Origin: Orlajensenia sp001423545
GTDB taxonomy: Bacteria > Actinomycetota > Actinomycetes > Actinomycetales > Microbacteriaceae
DNA length: 64,000 bases
Direction of reading: 5' to 3'
Assembly (NCBI GenBank): GCA_001423545.1
Contig: LMOK01000001.1
Span: forward strand, 868,001 to 932,000
The first letter of the stretch is position 1, and each line of letters begins with the position of its first letter. This document shows, piece by piece, positions 33,249-41,474 of the stretch. Under the pieces are notes generated by a model, which was given only the letters and a program-made list of their open reading frames with translations, made no database searches and had not been told where the DNA came from. The translations under genes and the position numbers were made by a program.

Positions 33249-34490
33249 TCAGGAGTCCTCCAGCGCGGATATCGTCACGATTGTACCGTCACCGATGTGC
33301 ACCATCGTTCCGACGCTCACCACCATCGACTGCCCGGGACGCAGACGGATGCGCTCGGCATGGGGCGGAACGACGAAGGTTCCGTTCGTCGAGCGCTGGT
33401 CCGTCACCACGACGACGTCGCCTTCCCGACGGATCTCCACGTGCGTCGCCGACACCTCGCGGCTCGGAGACGGCACGTCGACGAGGCGCACATGCTCGCC
33501 CACGGCCGGCACGCGCCCGAGACGCGGACGCCGACCGATCAGGTAGACGGCGTCGAGTTCACGCTCATCGCCCTGGCCGATCCGGAGGCCGAAGCGCGGC
33601 CGCGGACGGGGCGGCTGCTGCGGCGTCGGCTGAGTCGGCTGCATCGCGCGCGCTTCGAGCAGCGCGTCCGGCTGACGCTCGGGGCCGGCCTGGTGCGGCG
33701 TGGGGGGCACGTCCTCATCGACCCGCGGCTCCGCGGCGAGCGCCGGAGGCTCGGGTGCGGCATCCGGTGCCAGCTCACGACGACGGGGCCGCAGCACGGT
33801 GTCGTCCTCAGCGAGTCTGCGGGGCCGCAGCGCGGTGTCGTCCTCAGCGAACCTGCGGGGCCGCAGCACCGTGTCACCGACCGGTGCGACAGCGGCGGCG
33901 ACACCGGGACCGGCAGCGGCGCCGTCGCCGGCGCCGTCGCCGTCGCCGGAATCGTCGTGCGGTGGACTCCCGACTCCGGCATCCGATCGGCCACCGGCCT
34001 CGACGGCGGGCGGCTCCCCCGGCTGCCAGTCCAGTCTGGCCGCGCCGGTCGGTCCGAGCCCGACCGGTTCTCCGATTCCGATCTCGGCGGGTCGGGGCAC
34101 CGCGGATCCGTCCTCGGCGATGACGACGGCCGTCACCGCGCGGAAGTCGGCCAGCAGCCAGGGCCTGATGCCGCGATCGCTGAAGCGGCGCGAACCGCCG
34201 ACGGAGTACACGTCGACGACCACGTCGCCCCGGACGACCCCCGAGACGGGAACGCCATCACCGTCCGATGGAGCACCGGCGACGACGAGGGCGAAGCCTG
34301 CGACGGCGCCCTCGCCCCCCAGCGGAATCAGCGAGACGAGCTCCTCCACGGTGACGGCGCGGGAGGTGCGCTCGTCCAGGGCCGCGACGACGGCGGGGTC
34401 CGTTCCGGCGGGAATCGCGGCGACGAAGTGCTCACCGACGATGAAGATCCAGCGGGAGTGCGCAGCATCGTGCACGACATGGGCTCGGCC
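33249..34490 (-). CDS. FHA-domain protein with LRPRR repeats
   Basis: 413 aa, first gene of the locus. The N-terminal ~180 residues form an unrecognised domain starting MGRAHVVHDAAHSRWIFIVG, with SLIPLGGEGAVAGFALVVAG. A disordered Asp/Gly/Ala/Pro-rich centre contains three 12-residue repeats with core DTxLRPRR near residues 203-237. The C-terminal FHA domain (about 300-413) has YLIGRRPR, VSATHVEI and QRSTNGTFVV. The GTG at 34490 is preferred because GGAGGG lies about 5 bases upstream; a GTG at 34538 lacks one. The repeats each hold one Thr in an acidic/basic setting and are candidate kinase targets that FHA domains could read. Confidence 0.85.
   Translation of the reverse strand, partial: GRAHVVHDAAHSRWIFIVGEHFVAAIPAGTDPAVVAALDERTSRAVTVEELVSLIPLGGEGAVAGFALVVAGAPSDGDGVPVSGVVRGDVVVDVYSVGGSRRFSDRGIRPWLLADFRAVTAVVIAEDGSAVPRPAEIGIGEPVGLGPTGAARLDWQPGEPPAVEAGGRSDAGVGSPPHDDSGDGDGAGDGAAAGPGVAAAVAPVGDTVLRPRRFAEDDTALRPRRLAEDDTVLRPRRRELAPDAAPEPPALAAEPRVDEDVPPTPHQAGPERQPDALLEARAMQPTQPTPQQPPRPRPRFGLRIGQGDERELDAVYLIGRRPRLGRVPAVGEHVRLVDVPSPSREVSATHVEIRREGDVVVVTDQRSTNGTFVVPPHAERIRLRPGQSMVVSVGTMVHIGDGTIVTISALEDS
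33785..33880. repeat. 36-base tandem repeat coding DTxLRPRR units
   Basis: GGGGCCGCAG begins repeat units at 33785, 33821 and 33857, a period of 36 bases (12 codons), with nearly three copies. Most differences are single bases. It encodes the repeated Thr-containing motif in the FHA protein. Confidence 0.8.
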
Positions 34491-34576
34491 CACCTCAGCC
34501 CTCCGCCCGGTGGTCGACGACGACCCTCTTCTGCGCACGCACGCTCATGTCCCCATGCTAGCGGGCGCGTTCTTCA

Positions 34577-34632
34577 CGGATTCGGCGGGAAGCATGGAAT
34601 CCGCAGCAACTCTCGGCCATATCGACGGATTC
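34577..34632. promoter_or_regulatory. CGGATTC repeats upstream of the Lrp/AsnC gene
   Basis: CGGATTC occurs at 34577-34583 and 34626-34632, and its complement GAATCCG at 34597-34603, so three copies lie within 56 bases in the 179-base divergent region between the FHA gene and the Lrp/AsnC gene. Lrp-type proteins usually control their own promoter, so this is a candidate binding region. Confidence 0.4.
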
Positions 34633-34669
34633 CCTTGCCGTCGGCCCACCACACTGCCAGAATCGAGCA

Positions 34670-35152
34670 ATGAGCACCCAGCCCCGTGCGACGCCGCCGA
34701 AGCCCATGCATCTCGACGACGTCTCCAAGGCGATCATCGAGCAGCTGCAGACCGACGGCCGCCGCTCCTATGCCGAGATCGGCAAGGCCGTGGGCCTCAG
34801 CGAGGCCGCCGTGCGCCAGCGGGTGCAGAAGCTCACCGATTCCGGTGTCATGCAGGTCGTGGCAGTGACGGATCCGATGCAACTCGGGTTCTACCGTCAG
34901 GCCATGGTGGGCGTCCGCGCCTCCGGCGACACCCGTGACCTGGCCGACAGACTGGCCGCGCTCCCCGAGGTCGACTACGTCGTTCTCACCGCGGGGAGCT
35001 TCGACATCCTGGTCGAAGTCGTGTGCGAGAACGACGAGGAGCTGATATCCCTTCTGAACTCGAGGATCCGCAGTCTCGAAGGGGTGCTCAGCACCGAGAC
35101 CTTCGTCTATCTCAAACTCCACAAACAGCTCTACAACTGGGGAACACGATGA
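34670..35152 (+). CDS. Lrp/AsnC family transcriptional regulator
   Basis: 160 aa. An N-terminal winged helix-turn-helix (about residues 15-65; LDDVSKAIIEQLQTDGRRSY, then IGKAVGLSEAAVRQRVQKLT) is followed by the RAM ligand-binding domain (VAVTDPMQLGFYRQAMVGV, AGSFDILVEVVCEND). These proteins sense amino acids and form octamers on DNA. Its stop overlaps the aminotransferase start as ATGA, so regulator and enzyme form one operon with the downstream oxidase. It probably controls amine or amino-acid use, perhaps including the pot and ald genes. Confidence 0.95.
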   Translation: MSTQPRATPPKPMHLDDVSKAIIEQLQTDGRRSYAEIGKAVGLSEAAVRQRVQKLTDSGVMQVVAVTDPMQLGFYRQAMVGVRASGDTRDLADRLAALPEVDYVVLTAGSFDILVEVVCENDEELISLLNSRIRSLEGVLSTETFVYLKLHKQLYNWGTR

Positions 35153-36573
35153 CACTCAACACCACCACCTCCGCACCGACCTCCTACGACGAGGCCGACC
35201 TGCAGCAGAAGGCCAAAGACCACCTCTGGATGCACTTCTCCCGGCAGTCGACCCTCGAGGAGTCCGGCGTGCCGATCATCACGCGCGGCGAAGGCCACCA
35301 GATCTGGGATTCGAAGGGCAAACAGTACATCGACGGCCTGTCCGGCCTGTTCGTCGTGAACGCGGGCCACGGTCGTCGGCGCCTCGCCGAGGTCGCCGCC
35401 AAGCAGGCGGAGGAACTGGCCTTCTTCCCGATCTGGTCGTACGCGCATCCGTCGGCCATCGAACTCGCCGACAGGCTCGCCGACTACGCTCCGGGCGACC
35501 TCAACCGGGTCTTCTTCTCCACCGGTGGCGGCGAAGCCGTCGAAACGGCGTTCAAGCTGGCGAAGTACTACTGGAAGCTGCAGGGCAAGCCAACCAAGCA
35601 CAAGGTGATCTCCCGTGCCGTCGCATACCACGGCACCCCGCAGGGTGCACTGGCCATCACCGGCATCCCGGCCATGAAGGCGATGTTCGAGCCGCTCACC
35701 CCGGGTGGGTTCCGCGTTCCGAACACCAACTCCTACCGTGCCGAGGAGGCCGGCTTCATCGCCGTCGACTCCGGTGTCGACCCGCAGGAGCAGTTCGGCG
35801 TCTGGGCGGCGAACCGCATCGAGGAGATGATCCAGTTCGAGGGCCCCGACACCGTCGCGGCGGTCTTCCTCGAGCCCGTGCAGAACTCGGGCGGATGCTT
35901 CCCCCCTCCCCCCGGCTACTTCCAGCGTGTGCGCGAGATCTGCGACAAGTACGAGGTGCTGCTGGTGAGCGACGAGGTGATCTGCGCCTTCGGACGCATC
36001 GGTCACATGTTCGCCTGCGACGAGTACGGCTACGTGCCCGACATGATCACCTGCGCCAAGGGCATGACGAGCGGCTACTCCCCGATCGGCGCGACCATCA
36101 TCAGCGATCGCATCTACGAGCCCTTCCGCCACGGCGACACGGCGTTCTACCACGGCTACACCTTCGGCGGTCACCCCGTCTCGGCCGCCGTGGCGCTGGC
36201 GAACCTCGACATCTTCGAGGAGGAGAAGCTCAACGAGAGGGTGCGCGAGAACTCGCCGCTGTTCCGCGCGGAACTCGAGACCCTGCTCGACCTGCCGATC
36301 GTCGGCGACGTGCGCGGTGACGGCTACTTCTTCGGCATCGAGCTCGTCAAGGACAAGGCCACCAAGGAGACCTTCGACGACGACGAGTCCGAGCGGCTGC
36401 TGCGCGGCTTCCTGTCCAAGGCACTGTTCGACGCCGGGCTGTACTGTCGCGCCGACGACCGCGGAGACCCCGTCGTGCAGCTCGCTCCCCCGCTCACCAC
36501 GGGACCAGCCGAGTTCGCAGAGATCACCGGCATCCTGCGTGGGGTCCTCAGCGAGGCCTGGACGCGGCTCTGA
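35149..36573 (+). CDS. Class III aminotransferase, polyamine/omega-amino-acid type
   Basis: 474 aa. PLP enzyme of the putrescine/spermidine (SpuC-like) or beta-alanine:pyruvate group. Motifs: FFSTGGGEAVETAFKLAKYY, AYHGTPQGALAITG, LEPVQNSGGC, LLVSDEVICAFGRIG (PLP-Asp) and the lysine in ITCAKGMTSGYSPIGA near residue 303. The N-terminal DHLWMHFSRQ pattern is common in amine:pyruvate transaminases. It starts by a 4-base overlap with the Lrp gene; the FAD oxidase starts 5 bases after its stop. Exact substrate unresolved; context favours putrescine or another diamine. Confidence 0.9.
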   Translation: MTLNTTTSAPTSYDEADLQQKAKDHLWMHFSRQSTLEESGVPIITRGEGHQIWDSKGKQYIDGLSGLFVVNAGHGRRRLAEVAAKQAEELAFFPIWSYAHPSAIELADRLADYAPGDLNRVFFSTGGGEAVETAFKLAKYYWKLQGKPTKHKVISRAVAYHGTPQGALAITGIPAMKAMFEPLTPGGFRVPNTNSYRAEEAGFIAVDSGVDPQEQFGVWAANRIEEMIQFEGPDTVAAVFLEPVQNSGGCFPPPPGYFQRVREICDKYEVLLVSDEVICAFGRIGHMFACDEYGYVPDMITCAKGMTSGYSPIGATIISDRIYEPFRHGDTAFYHGYTFGGHPVSAAVALANLDIFEEEKLNERVRENSPLFRAELETLLDLPIVGDVRGDGYFFGIELVKDKATKETFDDDESERLLRGFLSKALFDAGLYCRADDRGDPVVQLAPPLTTGPAEFAEITGILRGVLSEAWTRL

Positions 36574-36578
36574 TCCCG

Positions 36579-38024
36579 ATGGCGACCGACCACAGGCAGC
36601 TGAGCTTCTGGTTCGACTCCCTCGCCGAGTCCGGAACGGACACCCTGGTGCCGCGTCCCGGGCTCGGCCGGGACGCCCGTTACGACGTGTGCATCGTCGG
36701 CGGCGGGCTGACCGGGCTGTGGACCGCCTACTATCTCGCGAAGGGCGACCCGTCGCTTCGGATCGCCGTGCTCGAGAAGCACATCGCCGGCTTCGGAGCC
36801 TCCGGCCGCAACGGCGGATGGTGCTCGGCCCTGTTCCCGCGGTCGGCCGCGTCGCTCGAGCGCACGCACGGTCGTGACGCCGCCATCGCGATGCGCCGGG
36901 CGATGGTCGACACCGTCGACGAGGTGGGTCGGGTCGCGGCATCCGAGGGCATCGACTGCGACTACGTGAAGGGCGGCACCGTCGCCTTCGCCCGCGATTC
37001 CGTGCAGGATTCCGCTGCGCGCGCCGAGGTCGCCGAGGCCCGCGAGTTCGGCGTCGACGAGCTCGTCTACTGGGACGGCGCCACAGTTCGTTCCCGGTTC
37101 GGCGCCACGGCTGCCGGCACGTCGGCGGGAACGCAGCAGGCCGGGGCGTCCGGTGCGTCCTTCGATCCCGCGTGCGCCCGCGTGCACCCGGCCAAGCTCG
37201 TGCGGGGCCTCGCCGGGGTCGTCGAGGAGTTGGGCGTCGACATCTTCGAGAACACCGAGGTCGACGACTGGGCGGCCCACAAGGTGCGCTTCACGTCGAC
37301 GGATGCCGCAGGCGAGGTGTTCGACGGCACCGTCATAGCGCCGACGGTCGTCATCGCCGTCGAGGGCTACGGCGCCGGGCTGCCGCGCGTCGGGCGGCGG
37401 GTGCTGCCGCTCTACTCCCTCATGATCGCGACGGAACCGCTGACGGATGCCGTCTGGGACGAGATCGGCATCGAACACGGACAGACGTTCACCGACTACA
37501 GGCACCTGCTCGTGTACGGCCAGCGCACGGCGGACAACCGCTTCGCCTTCGGCGGGCGAGGAGCGCGCTACCACTGGGGAAGTCGGATCAGCCCCGACTA
37601 CGACAGGGTCGACAGGGTCTTCACGCACCTGCGCGACACCCTCGTCGACCTGTTCCCCCAGGCTGCCGAAGCACAGGTGACCCATCGCTGGGGTGGCCCG
37701 CTGGGGGTGCCCCGAGACTGGCACGCCACGGCTTCGTTCAACCCCCGCACGGGCGTCGCGTTCGCCGGCGGGTACGTCGGCGACGGCCTGTCGACGACGA
37801 ACCTTGCCGGCCGGACCCTCAGCGACCTCATCCGCGAGGAGACGACCGAACTCACCGGCCTGCCCTGGGTGAACCACCGCTCGCCGCTCTGGGAACCGGA
37901 GCCGCTGCGGTTCGTCGGAGCGAACCTCGGCCTCTTGGGCATGGAGGTCGCCGACATCGAGCAGCGCACGACCAGGCGCCCATCGCTGGCGGCCAGGCTC
38001 ATCGCTCCGCTCACCGGCCACTGA
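36579..38024 (+). CDS. FAD-dependent amine oxidoreductase (PuuB/DAO family)
   Basis: 481 aa. The N-terminal FAD motif is VCIVGGGLTGLWTAYYLAKG near residues 30-50, followed by VLEKHIAGFGASGRNGGW, the block typical of gamma-glutamylputrescine oxidase-like enzymes. Later blocks include VHPAKLVRGLA, RFAFGGRG and VAFAGGYVGDGLSTTNLAGR (C-terminal FAD contact). It oxidises an amine to an aldehyde, releasing hydrogen peroxide. With the aminotransferase, GabT and Pot importer it fits polyamine breakdown. The glutamylputrescine synthetase (PuuA) is not in the window, so the substrate is uncertain. Confidence 0.88.
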   Translation: MATDHRQLSFWFDSLAESGTDTLVPRPGLGRDARYDVCIVGGGLTGLWTAYYLAKGDPSLRIAVLEKHIAGFGASGRNGGWCSALFPRSAASLERTHGRDAAIAMRRAMVDTVDEVGRVAASEGIDCDYVKGGTVAFARDSVQDSAARAEVAEAREFGVDELVYWDGATVRSRFGATAAGTSAGTQQAGASGASFDPACARVHPAKLVRGLAGVVEELGVDIFENTEVDDWAAHKVRFTSTDAAGEVFDGTVIAPTVVIAVEGYGAGLPRVGRRVLPLYSLMIATEPLTDAVWDEIGIEHGQTFTDYRHLLVYGQRTADNRFAFGGRGARYHWGSRISPDYDRVDRVFTHLRDTLVDLFPQAAEAQVTHRWGGPLGVPRDWHATASFNPRTGVAFAGGYVGDGLSTTNLAGRTLSDLIREETTELTGLPWVNHRSPLWEPEPLRFVGANLGLLGMEVADIEQRTTRRPSLAARLIAPLTGH

Positions 38025-38033
38025 CGGTTCACC

Positions 38034-38062
38034 GGGAGGTGCGGGCATCGGCCGCACCTCCC
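38034..38062. terminator. Bidirectional hairpin terminator
   Basis: GGGAGGTGCGG at 38034-38044 and CCGCACCTCCC at 38052-38062 form a perfect 11-base stem with a 7-base loop, 10 bases after the oxidase stop and between convergent genes. There is no T-run, common for GC-rich actinobacterial terminators. Confidence 0.7.
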
Positions 38063-38171
38063 GCACCGCAACGCACCGCACGCCCCGCCGCCGGCCTGCA
38101 GAGCACTGGAGAACGTGGTCGAGTGCGAGTCCTGCATGGCACAGACCGGCGTCCACCGAACCGGCGTCCGG

Positions 38172-39335
38172 TCAGGGCGCTGCGGTGCGCGTGGCGTAGC
38201 GCACGCTCGACTCGTCGACGATGGGCACCTCGAAAGCCCACTCGGGAAGTCGACCGCCGTCGATCATGGCGCCGATGAGAGACGCCAGTCCGTATTCGCG
38301 GTCGACCTCGAGCGCTGCAGCCACGAAGACCGAGGCCCGGGAGCTCTGCCCGAGCGCCCAGGTGAGCCAGGCGAGCATCGTGAGCGGAGCCACTCGCGCC
38401 GAGCGAGGGGCGCTCGCGGCGAGAACCCGTAGCAGGGCGATGGCCGCGTCGACGCGCTCGGGATCGGGCCGCGGCCCCTCCCCCCAGAGCAGCAGGCCGG
38501 TCGCAGCCTCCTCCGCAGGATCATCGAGGGTGCTGCGCAGTTGGTCCTCGAGAGCCTGGAGGCCGGCGAGGCGGCCGAACGCCCAGTGGATGATCGCGAC
38601 GTCTCGGAACACGGGTCGCTCGAGCACCCAGAGCACGGCGGCGATGATGTCGGGCGAGAGCGAGTCCGGGCTGTGGGCCAGCAGGTATTCGAGGAACTCC
38701 GGCAGCGCGAGGTCGGCGAGTTCGTAGGCACCGGCGGCCACGGCCCCCGCACCCGCGGGGTCGTCGCGCAGGCGACGCAAGCGCGTCGCGACCCGCTCCG
38801 AGCGCGCGAGGTCGACCGTCGGCAGCTCGGTGTCGCCCCGCACATCGGAGCGCACATCCAGGCCCTCGGCGTCGGCGAGCCCGTTCACAGGCGATGCCGC
38901 GATGGCGCCCAGGGGGCGCCCTCCGCCGGGCACGTCGGGATCGAGGTAGGACGCCCAGCCGTCTGCCGCGACGCAGAGCGAGTCGCGCACGTGGAAGCCG
39001 CTGATCTCGGCCCTGTGTACCAGGACATCCATGAAGAGGGCCTGCGGAACGGCATCCGTCGCACCGAAGCGCTCGTCGGTGTAGGCGACAGGGACCACGG
39101 CATCGACCTCGGGGATCTTGCAGAGCATGCCGATCATCGATGTCGCGAATCGCCTCAGCACCGCCAGCGGAGCGGCATCGGGAAGGTCGAACCGGATGGC
39201 ACCGCAGGTGCGCTTGCCACGGAAGGCGACGAGCACGACGCTGTTGCGGGGCTGGTAGCCGGTGAGCCGCGGGAGGAGGGCGAGGAAGTCCTGGCCGGCG
39301 TCGGCCTTGATCACAGTGGGCATGCGCTCGAGCAT
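38172..39335 (-). CDS. DUF4192 family protein
   Basis: 387 aa, matches the actinobacterial DUF4192 family of unknown function. The N-terminus TVIKADAGQDFLALLPRLTGYQPRNSVVLV and the GFHVRDSLCVAADGWASY block are the recognisable parts. The C-terminal region holds helical repeats with a LTMLAWLTWALGQSSRASVF motif, which recalls tetratricopeptide-like packing. No signal peptide. Start is the ATG at 39335 or 39323; neither has a strong ribosome site. Nothing in the context suggests a specific job. Confidence 0.85.
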   Translation of the reverse strand: MLERMPTVIKADAGQDFLALLPRLTGYQPRNSVVLVAFRGKRTCGAIRFDLPDAAPLAVLRRFATSMIGMLCKIPEVDAVVPVAYTDERFGATDAVPQALFMDVLVHRAEISGFHVRDSLCVAADGWASYLDPDVPGGGRPLGAIAASPVNGLADAEGLDVRSDVRGDTELPTVDLARSERVATRLRRLRDDPAGAGAVAAGAYELADLALPEFLEYLLAHSPDSLSPDIIAAVLWVLERPVFRDVAIIHWAFGRLAGLQALEDQLRSTLDDPAEEAATGLLLWGEGPRPDPERVDAAIALLRVLAASAPRSARVAPLTMLAWLTWALGQSSRASVFVAAALEVDREYGLASLIGAMIDGGRLPEWAFEVPIVDESSVRYATRTAAP

Positions 39336-39431
39336 CGTCGGATGCCGCCGGCGCCGACACAGCGCCCGCCGCGCTGGGGAGAGCGCCGAGAGAGCCCGAG
39401 GGTGGGGAGGAGGAGGCCGGTCGGCGAGCGG

Positions 39432-40187
39432 TCAGTGACCGCCCGCGCTCGCGCCCGTGCTCTCGACGGGATCCAGCACGCACACGACGTTTCCGGCGGA
39501 GAGCACGACCCGCAGGTCGGGGAAGTAGATCGCCTTGGCGACGGCCCCGGCGGCTCGGGCGAGGACGCCGGCGGTCATCGCATGAGCTCCGTGCACGAAC
39601 GAGCTGTGGAACCCGCGACGGATCGGGGCCCGCAGCGAGCGGATGCCGAGCCCGACCTCTCCGGCGTAGTACTCCATCTTCAGCGCACCGATGGCGTTCA
39701 CGTGCGTCGGGTCGCCGTTCTGGAACGGGTTCCCGAGCCAGGTGTCGGCGTTCGGGTAGCGCAGGATCACCGTGCCGCCGGGACGCACCTTGCGGCGCAG
39801 GTCGGCGAGGAAGGCGATCGAGTGCTCCGGAGGAACGTGCTCGAACACGTCGAAGGCGGCCACGACGTCGAACCCGGCATCGGGGACCGAGTCGAGATCA
39901 TCGGACTGATGGGCCGCGAACCCGGCGCTGCGTGCGTGCTCGACGAGTTCGGGCAGAAGCTCGACGCCCGTGGCGTTCCAGCCCTGCGAACGGCAGTAGC
40001 TCAGGAACTCTCCGTTGCCGAAGCCGACCTCCAGCACGTCCTTGATCGGCGTGGCCGGTCGCAGGCGCCGCATCTCACGTGAGAAGTAGTCGACGTCGGC
40101 CGGGCCGATGCGACCGAACGACCCTCCAGACCAACCCTTCCAATCCGTGTATCCCTCGGCCTGCTGTTGGCCGTTTCTTCTGGGCAC
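39432..40187 (-). CDS. SAM-dependent class I methyltransferase
   Basis: 251 aa. SAM motif I is DVLEVGFGNGEFLSYC (about residues 54-69), followed by ATGVELLPELVEHAR, FDVVAAFDVFEHVPPEH and GGTVILRYPN. This pattern resembles methyltransferases acting on sugars, lipids or small molecules. I chose the GTG at 40187 (MPRRNGQQQAEGYTDWKGW) with GGAGGA immediately upstream; the longer frame has no support. The 228 bases upstream contain no gene I can support. Acceptor substrate unknown. Confidence 0.82.
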   Translation of the reverse strand: MPRRNGQQQAEGYTDWKGWSGGSFGRIGPADVDYFSREMRRLRPATPIKDVLEVGFGNGEFLSYCRSQGWNATGVELLPELVEHARSAGFAAHQSDDLDSVPDAGFDVVAAFDVFEHVPPEHSIAFLADLRRKVRPGGTVILRYPNADTWLGNPFQNGDPTHVNAIGALKMEYYAGEVGLGIRSLRAPIRRGFHSSFVHGAHAMTAGVLARAAGAVAKAIYFPDLRVVLSAGNVVCVLDPVESTGASAGGH

Positions 40188-40415
40188 GCATCCTCCGGCT
40201 GGATCTCGAACGCCGGGCGATTCCGGACGACACCATGCAACCATAAGTGCGCGGCGGGAGTCCGCTGGGCACCCCGCCGCGCAGGGATTCGGGACCGCTT
40301 CCCGGCGATGTCCTTCGAGCTGTCGTTCGACCCGGGGAGCCGCATCTGTTCGCTCTGAGCGAACAGGCTCGAACAGCACCTCCGGTGGCGGATGCCCGAG
40401 CTCGGCGTCGGCGGC

Positions 40416-41399
40416 TCAGGCCTGCAGCGCCGCCGGATCGAACAGTGCCGAGATCTGCGCGAGGTCGTCGGGCGTCGGCTTCCACGACGTCGCGGCCTCG
40501 GCGTTCTGCACGATCTGCTCGGGTCGAGTCGCTCCGGCGATCACGCTCGTGAGCGCCGGCTGCGCCAGCATCCAGCCGAAGGTGGCCTCCAACATCGTGA
40601 TGCCGCGCTCGGAGCAGAACTCCTGGTACCTGTCCATGGTTCCCCACGGGGCCGAGTCCGCGAGGTGCTTGCGGATGCGCATGATCCGGCTGTCCTCGGG
40701 GCCGCCGGCGCGGGTGAACTTGCCAGTCAGCAGGCCGTTGTAGAGCGGGAACCAGGGCAGGAAGCCCAGGCCGAAGTGCTCGGCGGCCGGGATGACCTCT
40801 GCCTCGGCGCCCCGCTCGAGCAGGCTGTACTCGTTCTGGCTCGAGATGAATCTCGGATGCGAGCCCATCCGCGCCGTGAACTCGGCTTCCGCGATCTGCC
40901 AGCCGCTGAGGTTCGACGATCCGATGTAGCGGACCTTGCCGGCCGTCACCAGGTCGTCGAGGGCGGAGAGGGTCTCCTCGATCGGCGTGCTCGGATGCGG
41001 CTGGTGCAGTTGGTAGAGGTCGATCCAGTCGGTCTGCAGGCGGCGCAGGCTCGCCTCGACCGCGAGGCGGATGTAGCGCCGCGATCCGCGCGCATTCCAG
41101 TCGGGACCGTTCAGGCCGCCCATGTCCATGCCGAACTTGGTGGCGAGCACGATCTTCTCGCGCTTGCCTCCCCGCAGAGCCTGGCCCATCAGGGTCTCGC
41201 TGAGGCCGCGCTCCGCTCCGTAGATGTCCGCGGTGTCGAAGAGCGTGACCCCGGCATCGATGGCGGCGTCGATGACAGCGGATGTTCCGGCCTGGTCCTC
41301 ACTGGCCGTCCCGGTGCGCCCGAAATTGTTGCAGCCGAGGCCCACGGTCGAGACGACGAGGCCGGATGGTCCGAGTGTGCGGTGTTCGATCGACGCCAT
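40416..41399 (-). CDS. Aldo/keto reductase
   Basis: 327 aa. NADPH-dependent reductase with a TIM-barrel fold. Catalytic tetrad positions are visible: Asp and Tyr in LFDTADIYG, Lys in VLATKFGMD and His in LYQLHQPHP. The C-terminal cofactor block reads TSVIAGATRPEQIVQNAEA. The start MASIEHRTLGPSGLVVSTVGLG is typical of the YghZ/general stress (AKR11/13-like) group. Substrate not predictable. It is followed, 76 bases upstream on the same strand, by the MBL hydrolase gene. Confidence 0.93.
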   Translation of the reverse strand: MASIEHRTLGPSGLVVSTVGLGCNNFGRTGTASEDQAGTSAVIDAAIDAGVTLFDTADIYGAERGLSETLMGQALRGGKREKIVLATKFGMDMGGLNGPDWNARGSRRYIRLAVEASLRRLQTDWIDLYQLHQPHPSTPIEETLSALDDLVTAGKVRYIGSSNLSGWQIAEAEFTARMGSHPRFISSQNEYSLLERGAEAEVIPAAEHFGLGFLPWFPLYNGLLTGKFTRAGGPEDSRIMRIRKHLADSAPWGTMDRYQEFCSERGITMLEATFGWMLAQPALTSVIAGATRPEQIVQNAEAATSWKPTPDDLAQISALFDPAALQA

Positions 41400-41474
41400 G
41401 CCCTCAGCCTAGGCGGCAGCGCAGCCGGACGGGCGGGGTGCCGACGACGCCGGGGCGTCAGGAACACCCGGGCT

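Noticed and set aside
33785..33880. CRISPR-like direct repeats
   Set aside because: The 36-base units are contiguous with no unique spacers and are in frame inside the FHA gene, so this is a coding tandem repeat.
16531..34490. Calling the locus a standard ESX/type VII secretion system
   Set aside because: Only the ATPase resembles EccC; no WXG100, EccB, EccD, EccE or mycosin gene is present in the window.
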